From the NCBI RefSeq assembly GCF_019175285.1, contig NC_056527.1:124000112-124064111 (forward strand): a stretch of 64,000 nt of DNA. The letters are read 5' to 3'. This document shows, in pieces, positions 53,201 to 63,669 of the stretch. The position numbers were made by a program, and so were the translations under genes. This stretch comes from Sceloporus undulatus (lineage: Eukaryota > Chordata > Lepidosauria > Squamata > Phrynosomatidae). Below the pieces are notes generated by a model. The model searched no databases and had not been told where the DNA came from. It was given only the letters and a program-made list of their open reading frames with translations. Each line of letters begins with the position of its first letter. Within the stretch, counting starts at the first letter, position 1.

Positions 53201-56200
53201 ATAGTATGTTAACAAGCAAATTTGTCTCTGTAAAAGACAGTCTGGCTATATTATCAAGCTGACATAGTAAATACAGTACAATAGTATTATTTGCTAGAGT
53301 CAGAGAAAACAGTATTGGAACTGGTTGATCAGTACAGGTTTAAATTCTGCTTATTCTGCATTTGAATTAATGGAACATCCCCCCCCCCCAAGAATGGAGG
53401 AACATGATATATGATGACAAAAGCCTTGAATTCCCCATGGGCAGGCAACACATGTCTTGTCTTTGTCGGATTGTCTTTATAAAGTCTGGTTTTGGTAGCA
53501 TCTGTTTTGTATTTTGTCAGCCCCTTCTGTGATGCAATGGAAATCTTAAGGCGTTACTGTAGTATCCAGTTACCCAAGGAGTTCTATGATGTCCGTCTCT
53601 CCTGGTTGGATACCTTCCCGCTCACCCAGCCTTTGACCCTTCGGCACCCTAGCCGTATCCAGCTGGCCAGTCCTGCTGAAGAAGCACCTCAGGCTGATGA
53701 GAGCCCCACGCAGGATTCTCAGCCAGAGGACACCAACTCAGCTTTCAGTGCTAAGGTGAAGTGCTTGATGACCATCGTGTTATTGCAAACAAAAGGAGGG
53801 ATGAACCAGCAACTGTACATGTAGGGGTTGAAAATGAGGTAGTACAAAATAGTTCTAATTAACTTGAGCCAGGCTTGAAGTCAAGTTTTCCTTCTTCTTT
53901 ATTGGACTTCACTTCCTCTCTTACGCTACCACAGGAGTGGACAATTTGTTTCCCTCCAGATGGACTGTATTTCCTATCATACCTCACCACACACAATGGC
54001 AGTTAGTGTCAAGGGGCATTGCAGTGTTACAACCTCTGGAAGGCCATAAAGCTCCCACCTCTGTTCTGCTAACACTGCATTCCATCATATGTGTGGAAGA
54101 CTTAATTTTTCCTCAGATATAACTAAAGTTGAGCATTTCCTTGGACTTGTGACCCAAGCTGTGTACATGACAGCACAGCTTCTGCTATGATTGCTGAGGA
54201 TGGATGATCAACCTCTTCTCTTATGTGGATGGTGGAAGATTTACAAGGAGCTGACAGAGCAACACATTCTACTATACCAGATCTCTGTGCTTTTTAAACC
54301 GCCACCCCACCTCTCCCAATTCTGAAGTATGGGTCATGATCAATAACAATATTTGCAAACTATCTTACTGCAACTTCCAGAATCCTTCAGCCAGCTCAAC
54401 AAGTGCCATGGTAGTTGAGAGATTCTAGAAGTTGTAGTCCAAAATAGTAACTTATCCAAAGGTGCATAAATAAGGCGTTTGGAGATCATTATAGCTGTAC
54501 TCATTGATCCACTCTGTCCACTCTTACCTACTTTAATGGGCAGTGGGTCTCCAAAGTCTGAGTCTGAAGGCTTTTTCTGTTTGAGAGGGTGGGGATTGAT
54601 CTTGGAGCTTTCTGCATGCTAAACAGCTTCCTTACTATTAAGCTGTATTTCCCTCCCCAATGTAGGTCTTGCTTTTGTCTTCTCCGGGCATAGAAGAATT
54701 CTACCGCAATTGCTTGCTATATATTGACGATCCCAGTGACCAGAGGGAGAGTCCTGAACACCCAGCAAAACAAATTAAGGTGAGAATCCCAAGGTTCAGG
54801 AGAGGGCAGCATAGATTAATGCCAGTGTTAAATTTGAGCAATTCTGTAAGAATTAGGGGAGCCTAGTCTGTCTAAACAACTGGAAGCAAGTCTCGTTCAT
54901 GTCTAGATCAAATAAGGGGGTCAGGACACAGCCTACCATGGCACTACCTTTCCACAGACCCAAGTAATTGGTGGGAGAGACCATGCAAGATCCATGGGCA
55001 ATGCAGACGCCTATTTATAGAAAGCTCCAGCTTGAGTCTCTTCTCTACACTCATCCCAAGATCCAAGTGTGTGACTAGATAATGTGTTAAGGAGACATGG
55101 ATTTGTTTTTCTTCCCATAGTTCTTGCTGGGAAAGAAAGCAGATGAAGCGGTGCTGATAGGAGGAGAGTGGTCCCCATCTCTGGATGGTCCTGATCCGGC
55201 AACAAACCCCATGGTTTTGATTCGCACAGCCATTCGTTGCACGAAGGCGCAGATAGGTTTGGACTTGACCGGCTGCACAAAATGGTAAGTGTTCCTTTTC
55301 TGATGCTGATGCACCTTGGCTACTTTTTTCACTGAGATAAGAACCACTGGACCTAAACAAGGAGATACTCATCCCTTATTCTTTGCCTGCCCTGTGTCTG
55401 CCTGTGTCCATTCTATTTATCTATGGCCTTTTCAGATAATATACCCAAGATGGTTTATATAAAAACAGATAGGGTGAGAACGCTAAAACAATAAGCCAGC
55501 ACCTTCCGTCTAGTCCTGATTAGTTGCCCTCTTCTTCAGATCCTGTAATTTGGGACAACTAAATTAATAAACATTTGTTCTGAGTTTAGACGAGAGTGTA
55601 GTTGCTGAGATTAAACCTCAGGTAACTTTAATAGTGAATGGAATAGATGTGACATTTAGCTTAAAAATTTTGTGTGGCTTGCGGTTTCCATCATGATGTC
55701 TCCATTCCTTAACTATTTTGTTGTTGTTCTTGATACTGACATTTTATATTTTTAAGTGAGCTTCCTTGGGTATCAAATAGAGGCAGATTATAAATCCTAA
55801 AAGAAAACTGGATGTTGGCTGGGGATGATAGGGATCACAGCTTGACATATTTGACAGTGCCATGTTGAGGAAAACCGGATTAACCAGTACAGATATACAG
55901 AATCTTCACAGCCTTGAGATTGCTTTGCCAAAATACAGTACATACACCAGGAAAAAAATCTGTGACACCTTATGTATTAGCCAGGTTATTGTGAGTACCT
56001 CTGGATTAGAATCCCAGTCGTGTAACTTAATATCATAATAATTATTTTAGTCTTAAAGATGCCACAGGATTCACTGTATGTGTCATTTCTTTGAAGTTTC
56101 AGAAATCTAGTGGCATGCCACTCCTTCATTATCTTAACCACTAGGTGGCTGCCTTTTGTAATTAGATTCACATTAGCAAGCATGTCTGTTGCCTTGTGTT

Positions 56201-59200
56201 TTAATTTTGTATATGCAATTCAAGAAAAGCGTGCCAGCTATGTTCAGGAATGCACTGTTAGAATCTAAAGGAGAGAGTGCTTGAAACCTCAGTGTATTTA
56301 TCACACACCTACAGGACTCAGTTGGATCAGTCTGACAAGGCCACTTTGAGAATACTTGCTTTACAAAACTTAAATGGGGAGTGTATGGAATTCTGAGGCT
56401 AGAAGAGTAAATTATATGATGAAATTAAAATTCAGTTAGTAGTAATAAAAGATGGATTTAAAAAAAACCCCACAATTAGGCAGTGTTTTCATTATTACCA
56501 GCTAAAATATGACAAAAGCATGTCCTTGAGGACTCTTTGACAGGTCAGATGGTGCAAAGCCAGAAGAAAGCCCGATAGAAAGAAAATCAACTCATTTGAT
56601 GTGTAGTGCCAGAGAGGAGTACTGGTAACAAACAAATCGGTCCTTGAACAGATCAAGCCTGAACTCTCCCTGGTAGCCAAGATGACTACATTGGGGTTGT
56701 TATACTTCGGCCACATCTTGAGAAGGCCTGACTCACTAGAAAATACTATAATGCCAGGAAAGTTGGAGGGTAGTAGAAAGAGAGGATGTCCACATACCAG
56801 GTGGACAGATTGATCAAGGAGGCCATAGTCCTGAACCTGCAGGAGCTGAGCAGAGCTGTCGAGGATGGGGGCTTGGAGATCTCATGTTTGTGGGGTAGCC
56901 ATGAATCAAAGTTGACTCAGAGACAATTAACAACAACACCACACCATTTTAGATCTGTTGAAGTTTCGAAAGACAGCTCCATGTAGAGTATGCTGTTGTA
57001 ATTGTGAAGGGATGTACTCAGGGCATGTGTCGCCACAGTATGCATCGCTACTTTCTCTCACCTATGGAGGCAGAAAATTCTTGACCCAACCATAGGAGAG
57101 CAAGTGCCTTCTCTCCAGATTGGAAGCACTACTGCAGAGAGCAGGAGAAGAAGCTATGTATATGGAGATGGTTACCATTGCCACAATGGCTGGGGTTAAT
57201 GTAGCTGCCTGGGCACAGGGTTTTTTACAGTTTATGTTTTGGTTCCCAGTGCCCAGTTTGCCGAAATGAGTGTCTTACTGGGGCTTGGAGATCTGCTTCC
57301 AAGCAAAACCCCTTTGCATCTCCATCCTAACCAAGAACTGTGTGTTTCTGGCTCCTTGCAGCTCTGGTGGATGCTTTTCCACGTGAGTTCTTGGGAGCCA
57401 GCAAAGACTTCACAAATTCAGACTCCCAGCGAATCAACAGTAAGGAAACAAGCCGGAACTTGGAGCACATTGGTTTGGTTGGTAGCGGCATCGCTATATA
57501 TAGATTCCTTGCACTGGGTAACCATGGCAACTGATCTTATTTTGCTTAAACCTGGCAGCACATGTGACTTGTTTGGGAAGCAACAGATGAGGGAAGAAGG
57601 GAGCTTCTGGGCCCCTGATGCTTTGCCACTTGTTGAGCGTAGTCTTGCCTCGGGAATGCTTGTTCCCTAGAAACGCGCTCCTTCTGTTCTGTAGTGCTAA
57701 GGGAAGCCAAACTATTTGGAGGAGAATTCCAAGGCTGGGGCACCAAAGTGGATGGGACTGGAAAAATGAATATCTGAAGGCCATGACTGTAGGACTGTTT
57801 TAGGTCAAGCAGTATAGACAGCTGTGCTTGTGTTCATTGATTGTTAGATTCTGTGGATGGAATTGGTGATGGACCAGTTTGGGACTGGTAGGCTTTTGGG
57901 CCAATTGCTTGTCATCTTGCCTGGGGAGTAGAACTGCTCCGTAGAGTTATAGGTATCTAAAGGGATTTCAATATGTTCATGGAGCATAAGGCTGCTAGTT
58001 CTGATGGCTATTCATTCCCTCCAGAATTAAGGCAGCTTGCTTTAAAAGGCTGTTTGATGGAAGGGTGCTGTTGTGCTCATGCCCTGTTTATGGGCTTTCC
58101 AGAGGTCACTAGTAGCCAACTCTGCTGGATCTGATAGGATTTTTGTCTGATTCTACATTGCTGATATGACGGACCTCAAGAGAAGAAAGCAGCTCTTCAT
58201 ACAGTCTGTTACCCAGCTTTATCAGAATTCTGGTGGCACTGCACCCCTAACTACACAGTGCAGTACATATTTTTCAGTGGCTCACATCTTTGTTTTGCTG
58301 CCTAATTCTCTCTCCAATTCTTGCACATTAGGTTCCGGTTTGCTGAGTTCAGATATCTATGTGAGGGAAACCCATCACACCAAGAGAAGACTGTGGTCTT
58401 CCTGCCAGATATCTGGAGCTGTATGCCATCTCTTGAAGAATGGGAAGCCTTATACAAACAGAAAGCACAAAAGGCTCCTCCTCCTCCTCTGCCCCCAGAA
58501 GAGACAACAACAATGGTAAGAACAAGATAGAATTGAATAGAAAGTTTTACTTGAGCACAGAAGGATCAATGGACCCTGGCAACCTATCATATGATGGCTA
58601 GAACTGAGGGGATCTTGCCCCTCATCTCCCACTTCTTATTGATACCAGAAGTCATTTTTGCTACCTAGTTGATATGAACGATTTTAAGTGGATCATTGGG
58701 AAATAGTATTCACTTTGCTTTTAGATTGAAATGACTCATTAATCTTGGATCATGAGGATGGACTTTTTCTCAGATAGAGGTCACTTTTGTTGTTGCTGCA
58801 TGCTTTCTTTTCATAATGATGGTGACCCTAAGGCAAACCTGTCACAGGGTTTTCTTGGCAGGTTTGGCTTAGAGGAAGTTTGTCTCTGCCTTTTTCTGAG
58901 GTTGAGAGCATGTGACTTGCTCCAGGTTTCTCTGGGTTTCCGCAGCTGAGAAGGGTTATGAACCCTTCCCTCTAGAGTTATAGTCAGCACTCAAAACTAC
59001 TAAGCCACACCGTCCCTCTTTGCTTCGGTTAGCGCAAACTAAAATGATTATGTTCCTCAACAGGATGATGAAACTGAACAGTCCTCTGAACCAGGTCCTG
59101 AACAGGAGATGGAAACCAGTGAACAGGAAGTAGACACAGCCGAACCTGCATCTGAGCCAGGTGTTGAGACCTCCACAGCTGAACCAGAGGCCCCAGCTCC

Positions 59201-62200
59201 TCCCCTAGAACCTGCCATTGTTGCTTATCCACCACCAGCTTTGCCAGGTGGTCAGCCTAGCTGCACCAACCTATCTCTTTATACCCTTCTGGAGTATAGA
59301 AGGCAGCGAGAGAAGCTCTCTTTTGAGGTAGGCCTCATTTTTCTGGGATTGGGCTAAATCTCCTCTCTGCCCTTTTGTCCAATTCACCACCATGTTGAGA
59401 TTTGCCTATTGAGCTAGTGAACACTCATGGATAATCCAACTCAGTAACCTCTTTTTGCCATGAGAATTTAAAAAAATAAATAGAAATTAGCTTTGGAACA
59501 CCTAATGACTGTAATGTTCCAGGAGAGCTTGGGTAAGGCAGCTGCTAAAAGAGGACCAAGCAAAACATACTGTAGACTGTGTTCTATGGACATTTCCCCA
59601 ACACTATGTGGATTGCACATTTTGTCCTCATAAAGATTTTCATTTTTAAGGTTTGAGAATTCTTGTGCGTGTTTCTATCATGTATTTTTGTGAGTGATGT
59701 AGGCTTCAAGCTGTTGCCTGGCCTTTTGGTCACTGGTCTCTCTCCTGTTCTCTCTCCATCCTGAGGTGGCAGTGGTGACAGAGTTCTTCCAGGAGATGCT
59801 TCAACGGGATTTTGGCTACAAGCTCTACAAAGCATTACTGGCCCTGCCAGAGAAGGAGGAACCACTGGAGGCAAAGAATACTGAGGCTGAGAAAGCAACA
59901 GAATCAGAGAAGGAAGCTGAAAGTGAGCTCAGAGATGAGCCTCTTGAGAAACCTGAGGCAGAGGAAGCAACAGAGAGTAACCAGAAGGAATCCCAGGTGA
60001 GCTGACCTGCCTTCCTGGGCATTAGCATGGCCAAGTGGCCTCAGTTTGCTTGAGTGGTGGGGGTAAGTCTCTCCTTTCCCAAAACAGCTAACAGCATCTG
60101 GTGGCCTTTGAAAGCAGGCAGCATCCTGGTACCACAACTCCCAGGTGGCTTCACTTCTCTCCAGGACTAGCAAAACTTTTGAAAAACAAGATATATTTCA
60201 GATTAGCTGATTTCCATATATAACATTGATTGCAAAATTTTTGTGTTGTTCAGGGTGGTGGTTGCATGGCATACCCATATTCTTGTTGATGTGGTTTTCA
60301 TTCCTGTAGAAGGAGGAGGCTGGAGATGCTGAGAAGAAGCCAGCAGGTCAGGATGGATCAAATTCAGCCAAGGAAGAGAAGGTCAGTGAGAATGTTAAAT
60401 CAGAGCCAAAGGATTCTACAGATGACCTCTGTGACCTGAGCCTGGAGGATGACCTACTGCTGCTAAGAGATGAAGAGGAGGAAGATTTTGGTTGGTACTC
60501 TTAGAAATACAGCCATCTTACAGGGCAAAGTTTTAGGATGTAAGGGCGGCATCGGTGTGGGGGTGGGTGGCAGGAGGGTGGCAGTGATGTTACATGCAGG
60601 CAGGCCTTACCTAACTGCTGTTAAATCCAAATAGGGAAAGTCAGGGTTTCTGGGTCCCTTTCCCTGGCCTACTTTCTATTCTCAGACATGCCAAAGCTGC
60701 TTCTCCACTGTGTGACTTGCTGTGATGAATAAGGTGCTTTAGAAGATAGTGTACCAGGTATTCAAATCTCAAGTCAATGTGACTCTGAGGCTGGTGCTAA
60801 AAGGCTGCTGTTCTTAGCTCAGGAACTTGCTGATTGAGCCAGCAATCTTGACAAAGACAGAAGTGGGTTTATTTTTGCCAGCAGACTCAGTTTAGGAGCA
60901 GAGAAGCAAGCTGGTGCTCTTGACTTCAAATGGTGCCATGTCTCTACTCTTTAATTACCATTGCCAAAACCCTGGTTTATACCCATTTTAAATTTGGCTT
61001 TCAGTGGTAATCCCTGCATTTCTGCATAAACAGTTAGAGATTAGTATCTGAAGTAGGTTGTTCTGCCTTGCTCCCAGGTGTCAAACTGGAAGATGCTGAA
61101 GTGAGATCGGTGGCATCCAATCAATCAGAGATGGAGTTCTCCTCACTTCATGATGTGGTTAGTGTCTGACACCCTTCATTTTGAAGCTTGCTTTAGATTC
61201 TGGGAATTGTTTAGAGTCCACTTCAATATTTTGGTTGGATATTAATATTAGCCACCCTCAGAGCTTGTTATGCCTGACATAAATAAATACTGTGCTTCTG
61301 TGGCTTTGTCCCTAATTAATACAGTGCCATTTTGACATTCATTTGAAGAGACAGCAATCTTCTGCTGAAGGTTTAAAATTCTATATTGAGCCCATATTTT
61401 GGCAGGCAGATTGGTATGGTTTTATCTAGAATCCTTCACCATGGCTGCATATTTATTTTTGACCAAAACAGCCCATTTTGGGAGAAGGAAATGGAAAAAA
61501 GAGAAGCCAATCCTCATTTTGGGCATGAGGTACACATTCCTGGTTATCAGACTTCTCAGTTTGGGTGTTTCTTAATTTTTAAAAGTCTTATGTAGGAGTG
61601 ATCCCAGTTGTATATCCACATCTTTTTTCATGCCTACCTGAATTGGAAATGTATGCCTTGGCAAGTTTGAGTTTGATTTTTTGCATCAGAATAGATGTTG
61701 GATGATAAGTGACACCTTGTTCAGGTGTTGTTCATCGCAACTTCTTCACCAAACGGGAACAGGGGAGTGCCTGCACATAATCATTTTCTTACATGGAAAG
61801 TGGCATGCCAATCTGAAAAGGAGACACTCCTGCTTATGTAGAGGCTATCCATGCAATTGAGAGTGCTGATTTCCCAATTCTCTTGCTTGTGTGGTCAGTT
61901 GCCATGTAAGCAGGAGCCTTTCCTCTTTGGGCATATCCTTACCCTTTGAGGAGAGCATTGATAGGGTTGAGGCTAGCATCCCTTTGCTCTTGAGTTGAAA
62001 ATGGGTGCTGAGTAGTGCCTGATTCATGAGTTTATATTCATGTTGATCTCTGCTCCATAAAATTCTGGAACATAGTTTCTCAAATTTCTTTTCTAGGGTA
62101 AGAAAGAGACTATCTGGCTTCTTTATTAACATTTGGAGTTACACTCTTTTCCGTATTATCCATTTTAGGTATGCTCCTTCTGTGTCAGTCTCCATAGCTT

Positions 62201-63669
62201 GTTTGGCCCTCATTGCAGCCCCATTTTCTTTAGGCTAGTGACTGAAATACATTGATATCCTGGGTATAGTGTAGAGTTCCCCAGCAAGGGTGCTGAACTG
62301 TGGAGTCTGATCCTTCTTTACTATGGCCCAAATCAGCCCTTCCTATCACATTGTACTGATAAGTCCTGAGAGAATCTGCTACGTAGATATGAAGTCCTGA
62401 CCTTGGAACTGCCCTTCAGGTTGTGTGTCTATGTGTCTTCACCAATGAAAGGGAATGAGATGGTCTGTGGATGGAACAAAAGTGGCATGTTGGCAGTTTG
62501 AGCAGCCTCTTCTTTTTCTTTGTAATTCTCCCTCCCTCCCCAAGTCCAGAGGGCTGGACCCAAGTGCCGTGTTACCGTTGGATGCCCTTCTTGCCTTCAT
62601 TTACTTTGACTTGAATTGCTGCGGTTACCTGCATAGGAAGGATATGGAAAAACTCCTTCTCACCTTGGGCCTGCATCTCTGCAAAGAACAGGTGAGCGAC
62701 AACACAATTTTGTTCCTCAGGTGGTGGTTGGTTTTTTTGAGGTTTGAATGCCTTGGAAGATTTCTAGTTAGCATTGAGTGCACGAGGATCTGTTTGCGGG
62801 CCTTTTCCAGTGCCATTCATGGAGGGGGGTGTCTCATCTGGTGGCAGGTGAAGCGCTTGGTGAACAGGGTGGTGACGCAGTTCGTGTGCCGCTACCGCAA
62901 CCTCCACTACAGCCGGCAGGAAGGGACTGAGCCAGGCCCTGAGGAGGAGCCATTAGGTAGGTACCAAAGATGGGGTGGGAGGGGAGTATTCCACTGTATG
63001 GAGCTTCATGGATGGTATGGCCTTTGTGTTTTCCTTCTCAGCTAGGATCCTTCCAGCTTTGGCGTTATATGAAATTTAGCTGGCATCCCTCAATCATCAT
63101 TTTCTGGTCTTCTTTACTCAGCTATATGCAATCTTGGTAGAGTCCCAGGATCTCCCTTCCTATATGCATTTGACTGTATACTTGTTGCTGTCCATCCAAC
63201 TAGTAGCAAGATTCTGGATTCTTTGATGAGATTCAGAGCAGTTTCTTTTCACTGACTCTCAAAGAAGGCTTTGTTTTGGAACAGCAAAACTTCTTCGTGT
63301 GGCAGGAAGGAGGAGGTTTTGATGTCTCAACCTGCAATGGCAACTATTGAGAATCAATCCACAAAATGTTGCTCCATAATGTTTTTTAAAATTGTTTTTC
63401 TGTTTTCTTTCCCTCTATCTAGTCTCTGGGTTTCAAGGCCAACTGGACTAACTGTTGCCTTGTTTTTCCAGGGAACCTCACACTACTGCCTTCATCCTCT
63501 TCTGCTTCCAAGGTTCCTGCCAAGTCTGTTACAGAATCTCAGTCTGGTAACCTGGTTTTGTACAATGGGGCTGTCCTCAATGTAGGCAAACTGCTGGAAA
63601 AAGCAGAGCAGACAGAAAGTAGTCGTCTCTATCTGGAGAACAAAATCCACACACTGGAGCTCAAACTGG
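47231..63669 (+). CDS. CCAR2: CCAR2 (DBC1, cell cycle and apoptosis regulator 2), 18 coding exons; C-terminus outside the window
   Basis: The exons join in phase to about 871 residues that follow human CCAR2 (923 aa) throughout. Visible parts in order: basic N-terminus MAQFKRQKQ; S1-like domain from about residue 54 (GGEKQRVFTGIVTSLHDYFG); QKQGILGAQPQLLFQPHRIP; nuclear localisation signal near 203 (KKRKQK); catalytically dead Nudix-like domain about 315-440 (LLLSSPGIEEFYRN, VLIGGEWSPSLDG, GCTKW, EFRYL); Glu-rich region 480-700; EF-hand-like segment about 721-770 (LDPSAVLPLDALLAFIYFD, GYLHRKDMEKLLLTLG); and the start of the C-terminal coiled coil (YLENKIHTLELKL). Family knowledge: CCAR2 inhibits SIRT1 and HDAC3, binds nuclear receptors and forms the DBIRD complex with ZNF326. 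The ATG has A at -3 and G at +4. No break was seen. Confidence 0.96.
47733..47965 (+). mobile_element. MITE with long near-perfect inverted repeats
   Basis: The first ~70 bases (gttacagactgccaaaataa, gggtctctttggaggtatgc) return inverted at the end (gcatacctccaaagagaccc, ttattttggcagtctgtagc). TA flanks are possible. No ORF. In CCAR2 intron 2 (first coding intron). Confidence 0.8.
48175..48266 (+). CDS. CCAR2: CCAR2 coding exon 2
   Basis: The acceptor is gtcattag and the donor CTCCAG|gtctgt. It encodes TQPASLLGPAPGLLNPPISA and DIIQAARHLQ, against human SLLGPPPGLLTPPVATEL and NARHLQ. Confidence 0.95.
48695..48858 (+). mobile_element. Foldback family A, compact copy
   Basis: gcctttgagactaactgaaa, catgagctttcgtagacgtg, gcgaaagctcatgctaccaa and ccctttgcatacagattttc. 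Confidence 0.75.
49169..49218. repeat. Three-armed inverted repeat
   Basis: AGGTTGTCCACTTTG at 49204-49218 is the exact complement of 49184-49198; 49169-49181 is a second copy of the same arm on the other side, so the middle arm can pair with either. Confidence 0.9.
49737..49828 (+). CDS. CCAR2: CCAR2 coding exon 3 (S1-like domain)
   Basis: The acceptor is gcttttcag and the donor TTAAG|gtgagt. GGEKQRVFTGIVTSLHDYFG and VVDDEVFFQL are nearly identical to human; this is the start of the S1-like nucleic-acid-binding domain. Confidence 0.97.
50369..50483 (+). CDS. CCAR2: CCAR2 coding exon 4 (S1-like domain)
   Basis: The acceptor is tctctctag and the donor AATCAG|gtacca. IVKGRIPQIGEKVLVKA and VPWNALKVQTLSNQ match human. 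The Lys in ALKVQ (about residue 115) lines up with human K112, a reported MOF acetylation site. Confidence 0.97.
50484..51035. other. CCAR2: CCAR2 intron, no repeat recognised
   Basis: Nothing recognised. Confidence 0.5.
51036..51162 (+). CDS. CCAR2: CCAR2 coding exon 5
   Basis: The acceptor is cttctgtag and the donor GAAGC|gtaagt. ASLGQKQGILGAQPQLLFQP and HRIPPLFPQK are almost unchanged from human. Confidence 0.97.
51630..51726 (+). CDS. CCAR2: CCAR2 coding exon 6
   Basis: The acceptor is cttctccag and the donor CAGATG|gtaagc. It encodes MSLFQTSPSLHLGHLGRYAG then RGPKGRQDTGR, against human LSLFQTSHTLHLSHLNRFPA and RGPHGR. Confidence 0.94.
51727..52651. other. CCAR2: CCAR2 intron, no repeat recognised
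   Basis: A short GA run near 52105-52116; nothing else recognised. Confidence 0.5.
52652..52768 (+). CDS. CCAR2: CCAR2 coding exon 7 (nuclear localisation signal)
   Basis: The acceptor is cccttttag and the donor GAACAG|gtaaga. DDFDSKKRKQKGNEPWGVKK then PRHEPPQYRVQL matches human. The first Lys of VKKPRH (about residue 216) lines up with human K215, a reported acetylation site. Confidence 0.96.
52769..53520. other. CCAR2: CCAR2 intron, no repeat recognised
   Basis: A C10 run near 53380; nothing else recognised. Confidence 0.5.
53521..53755 (+). CDS. CCAR2: CCAR2 coding exon 8
   Basis: The acceptor is attttgtcag and the donor GCTAAG|gtgaag. It encodes PFCDAMEILRRYCSIQLPKE and LSWLDTFPLTQPLTLRHPSR, against human SPICDFLELQRRYRSLLVPS and LSWLSAFPLSQPFSLHHPSR. 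An acidic Ser/Thr tail with one TQ and one SQ (SPTQDSQPED) follows. Confidence 0.94.
53756..54665. other. CCAR2: CCAR2 intron with a foldback C scrap
   Basis: About 54370-54455 carries gcaacttccagaatccttca and gattctagaagttgtagtcc, an inverted pair like the family C core. Confidence 0.5.
54666..54779 (+). CDS. CCAR2: CCAR2 coding exon 9 (Nudix-like domain start)
   Basis: The acceptor is ccaatgtag and the donor ATTAAG|gtgaga. VLLLSSPGIEEFYRNCLLYI and SPEHPAKQIK match human VLLLSSPGLEELYRCCMLFV and TPEHPLKQIK. Confidence 0.96.
55121..55284 (+). CDS. CCAR2: CCAR2 coding exon 10 (Nudix-like domain core)
   Basis: The acceptor is cttcccatag and the donor AAAATG|gtaagt. EAVLIGGEWSPSLDGPDP, VLIRTAIRCTKAQIGLDL and GCTKW match human. 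In this family the Nudix box lacks the metal-binding Glu pattern, so a binding fold is expected and not a hydrolase. Confidence 0.96.
55285..58331. other. CCAR2: CCAR2 large intron (3.05 kb)
   Basis: Between coding exons 10 and 11. It contains the BovB-like fragment at 56540-56937. A 143-codon open frame at 57239-57670 has no recognisable domain. Confidence 0.55.
56540..56937 (+). mobile_element. BovB/RTE-like LINE 3' fragment
   Basis: A run with gaacagatcaagcctgaact, ctccctggtagccaagatga, gaaagttggagggtagtaga, ccacataccaggtggacaga and gacaattaacaacaac parallels 17950-18473. Broken in all frames. Confidence 0.72.
58332..58515 (+). CDS. CCAR2: CCAR2 coding exon 11 (end of Nudix-like domain, Pro-rich tail)
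   Basis: The acceptor is ttgcacattag and the donor ACAATG|gtaaga. FRFAEFRYLCEGNP, VVFLPDIWSCMPSLEEWEAL and KAPPPPLPPEETTTM. The human PPTQ (Thr454) position reads PPPP here. Confidence 0.94.
58790..59015 (-). repeat. Sauria SINE, diverged
   Basis: gatggtgaccctaaggcaaa, cagggttttcttggcaggtt, gttgagagcatgtgacttgc and cagcactcaaaactactaag. Confidence 0.85.
59064..59327 (+). CDS. CCAR2: CCAR2 coding exon 12 (acidic linker)
   Basis: The acceptor is cctcaacag and the donor TTTGAG|gtaggc. 88 codons: a Glu/Thr/Ser-rich stretch, then APAPPLEPAIVA, SCTNLSLYTLLEYRRQREKL and SFE. Human APPPPLEPAVIARPG, CVNLSLHGIVEDRRPKERIS and FE confirm it. Confidence 0.93.
59766..59996 (+). CDS. CCAR2: CCAR2 coding exon 13
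   Basis: The acceptor is ccatcctgag and the donor TCCCAG|gtgagc. VVTEFFQEMLQRDFGYKLYK and ALLALPEKEEP match human ELFLEMLQRDFGYRVYKMLL. A Lys/Glu repeat-like region follows (AEKATESEKEAE), as in human but shorter. Confidence 0.95.
60310..60490 (+). CDS. CCAR2: CCAR2 coding exon 14
   Basis: The acceptor is cattcctgtag and the donor ATTTTG|gttggt (GT with a weak following context). It encodes a Lys/Glu-rich stretch, then DDLCDLSLEDDLLLLRDEEE against human EDLCEMALDPELLLLRDDGE. Confidence 0.93.
61078..61157 (+). CDS. CCAR2: CCAR2 coding exon 15
   Basis: The acceptor is cttgctcccag and the donor GATGTG|gttagt. VKLEDAEVRSVASNQSEMEF and SSLHDV, nearly the same as human KLEDSEVRSVASNQSEMEFS. The weak donor was chosen because it keeps phase 0 with the next exon. 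Confidence 0.92.
61158..62544. other. CCAR2: CCAR2 intron 15
   Basis: 1.39 kb with no repeat or exon recognised. A 95-codon minus-strand open frame at 61845-62132 is not supported. Confidence 0.5.
62545..62691 (+). CDS. CCAR2: CCAR2 coding exon 16 (EF-hand-like)
   Basis: The acceptor is cctccccaag and the donor GAACAG|gtgagc; the nearby tccag would break the frame. LDPSAVLPLDALLAFIYFDL and GYLHRKDMEKLLLTLGLHL match human. As in human, the loop lacks a full calcium-binding set. Confidence 0.94.
62848..62956 (+). CDS. CCAR2: CCAR2 coding exon 17
   Basis: The acceptor is tggtggcag and the donor CATTAG|gtaggt. VKRLVNRVVTQFVCRYRNLH and YSRQEG match human QLVSRVVTQNICQYRSLQYS. Confidence 0.94.
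63472..63669 (+). CDS. CCAR2: CCAR2 coding exon 18 (start of the coiled coil)
   Basis: The acceptor is gtttttccag and the donor AACTGG|gtgagc. NLTLLPSSSASK, LVLYNGAVLNVGKLLEKAEQ and SRLYLENKIHTLELKL match human NLDLLPPPGKS, NGSLINVGSLLQRAEQ and GRLYLENKIHTLELKL. About 80-90 further residues are expected after the window. Confidence 0.94.

Noticed and set aside
57239-57670. 143-codon open frame in the large CCAR2 intron
   Set aside because: No domain, no splice sites in phase with CCAR2, and an equally open minus strand; probably chance.
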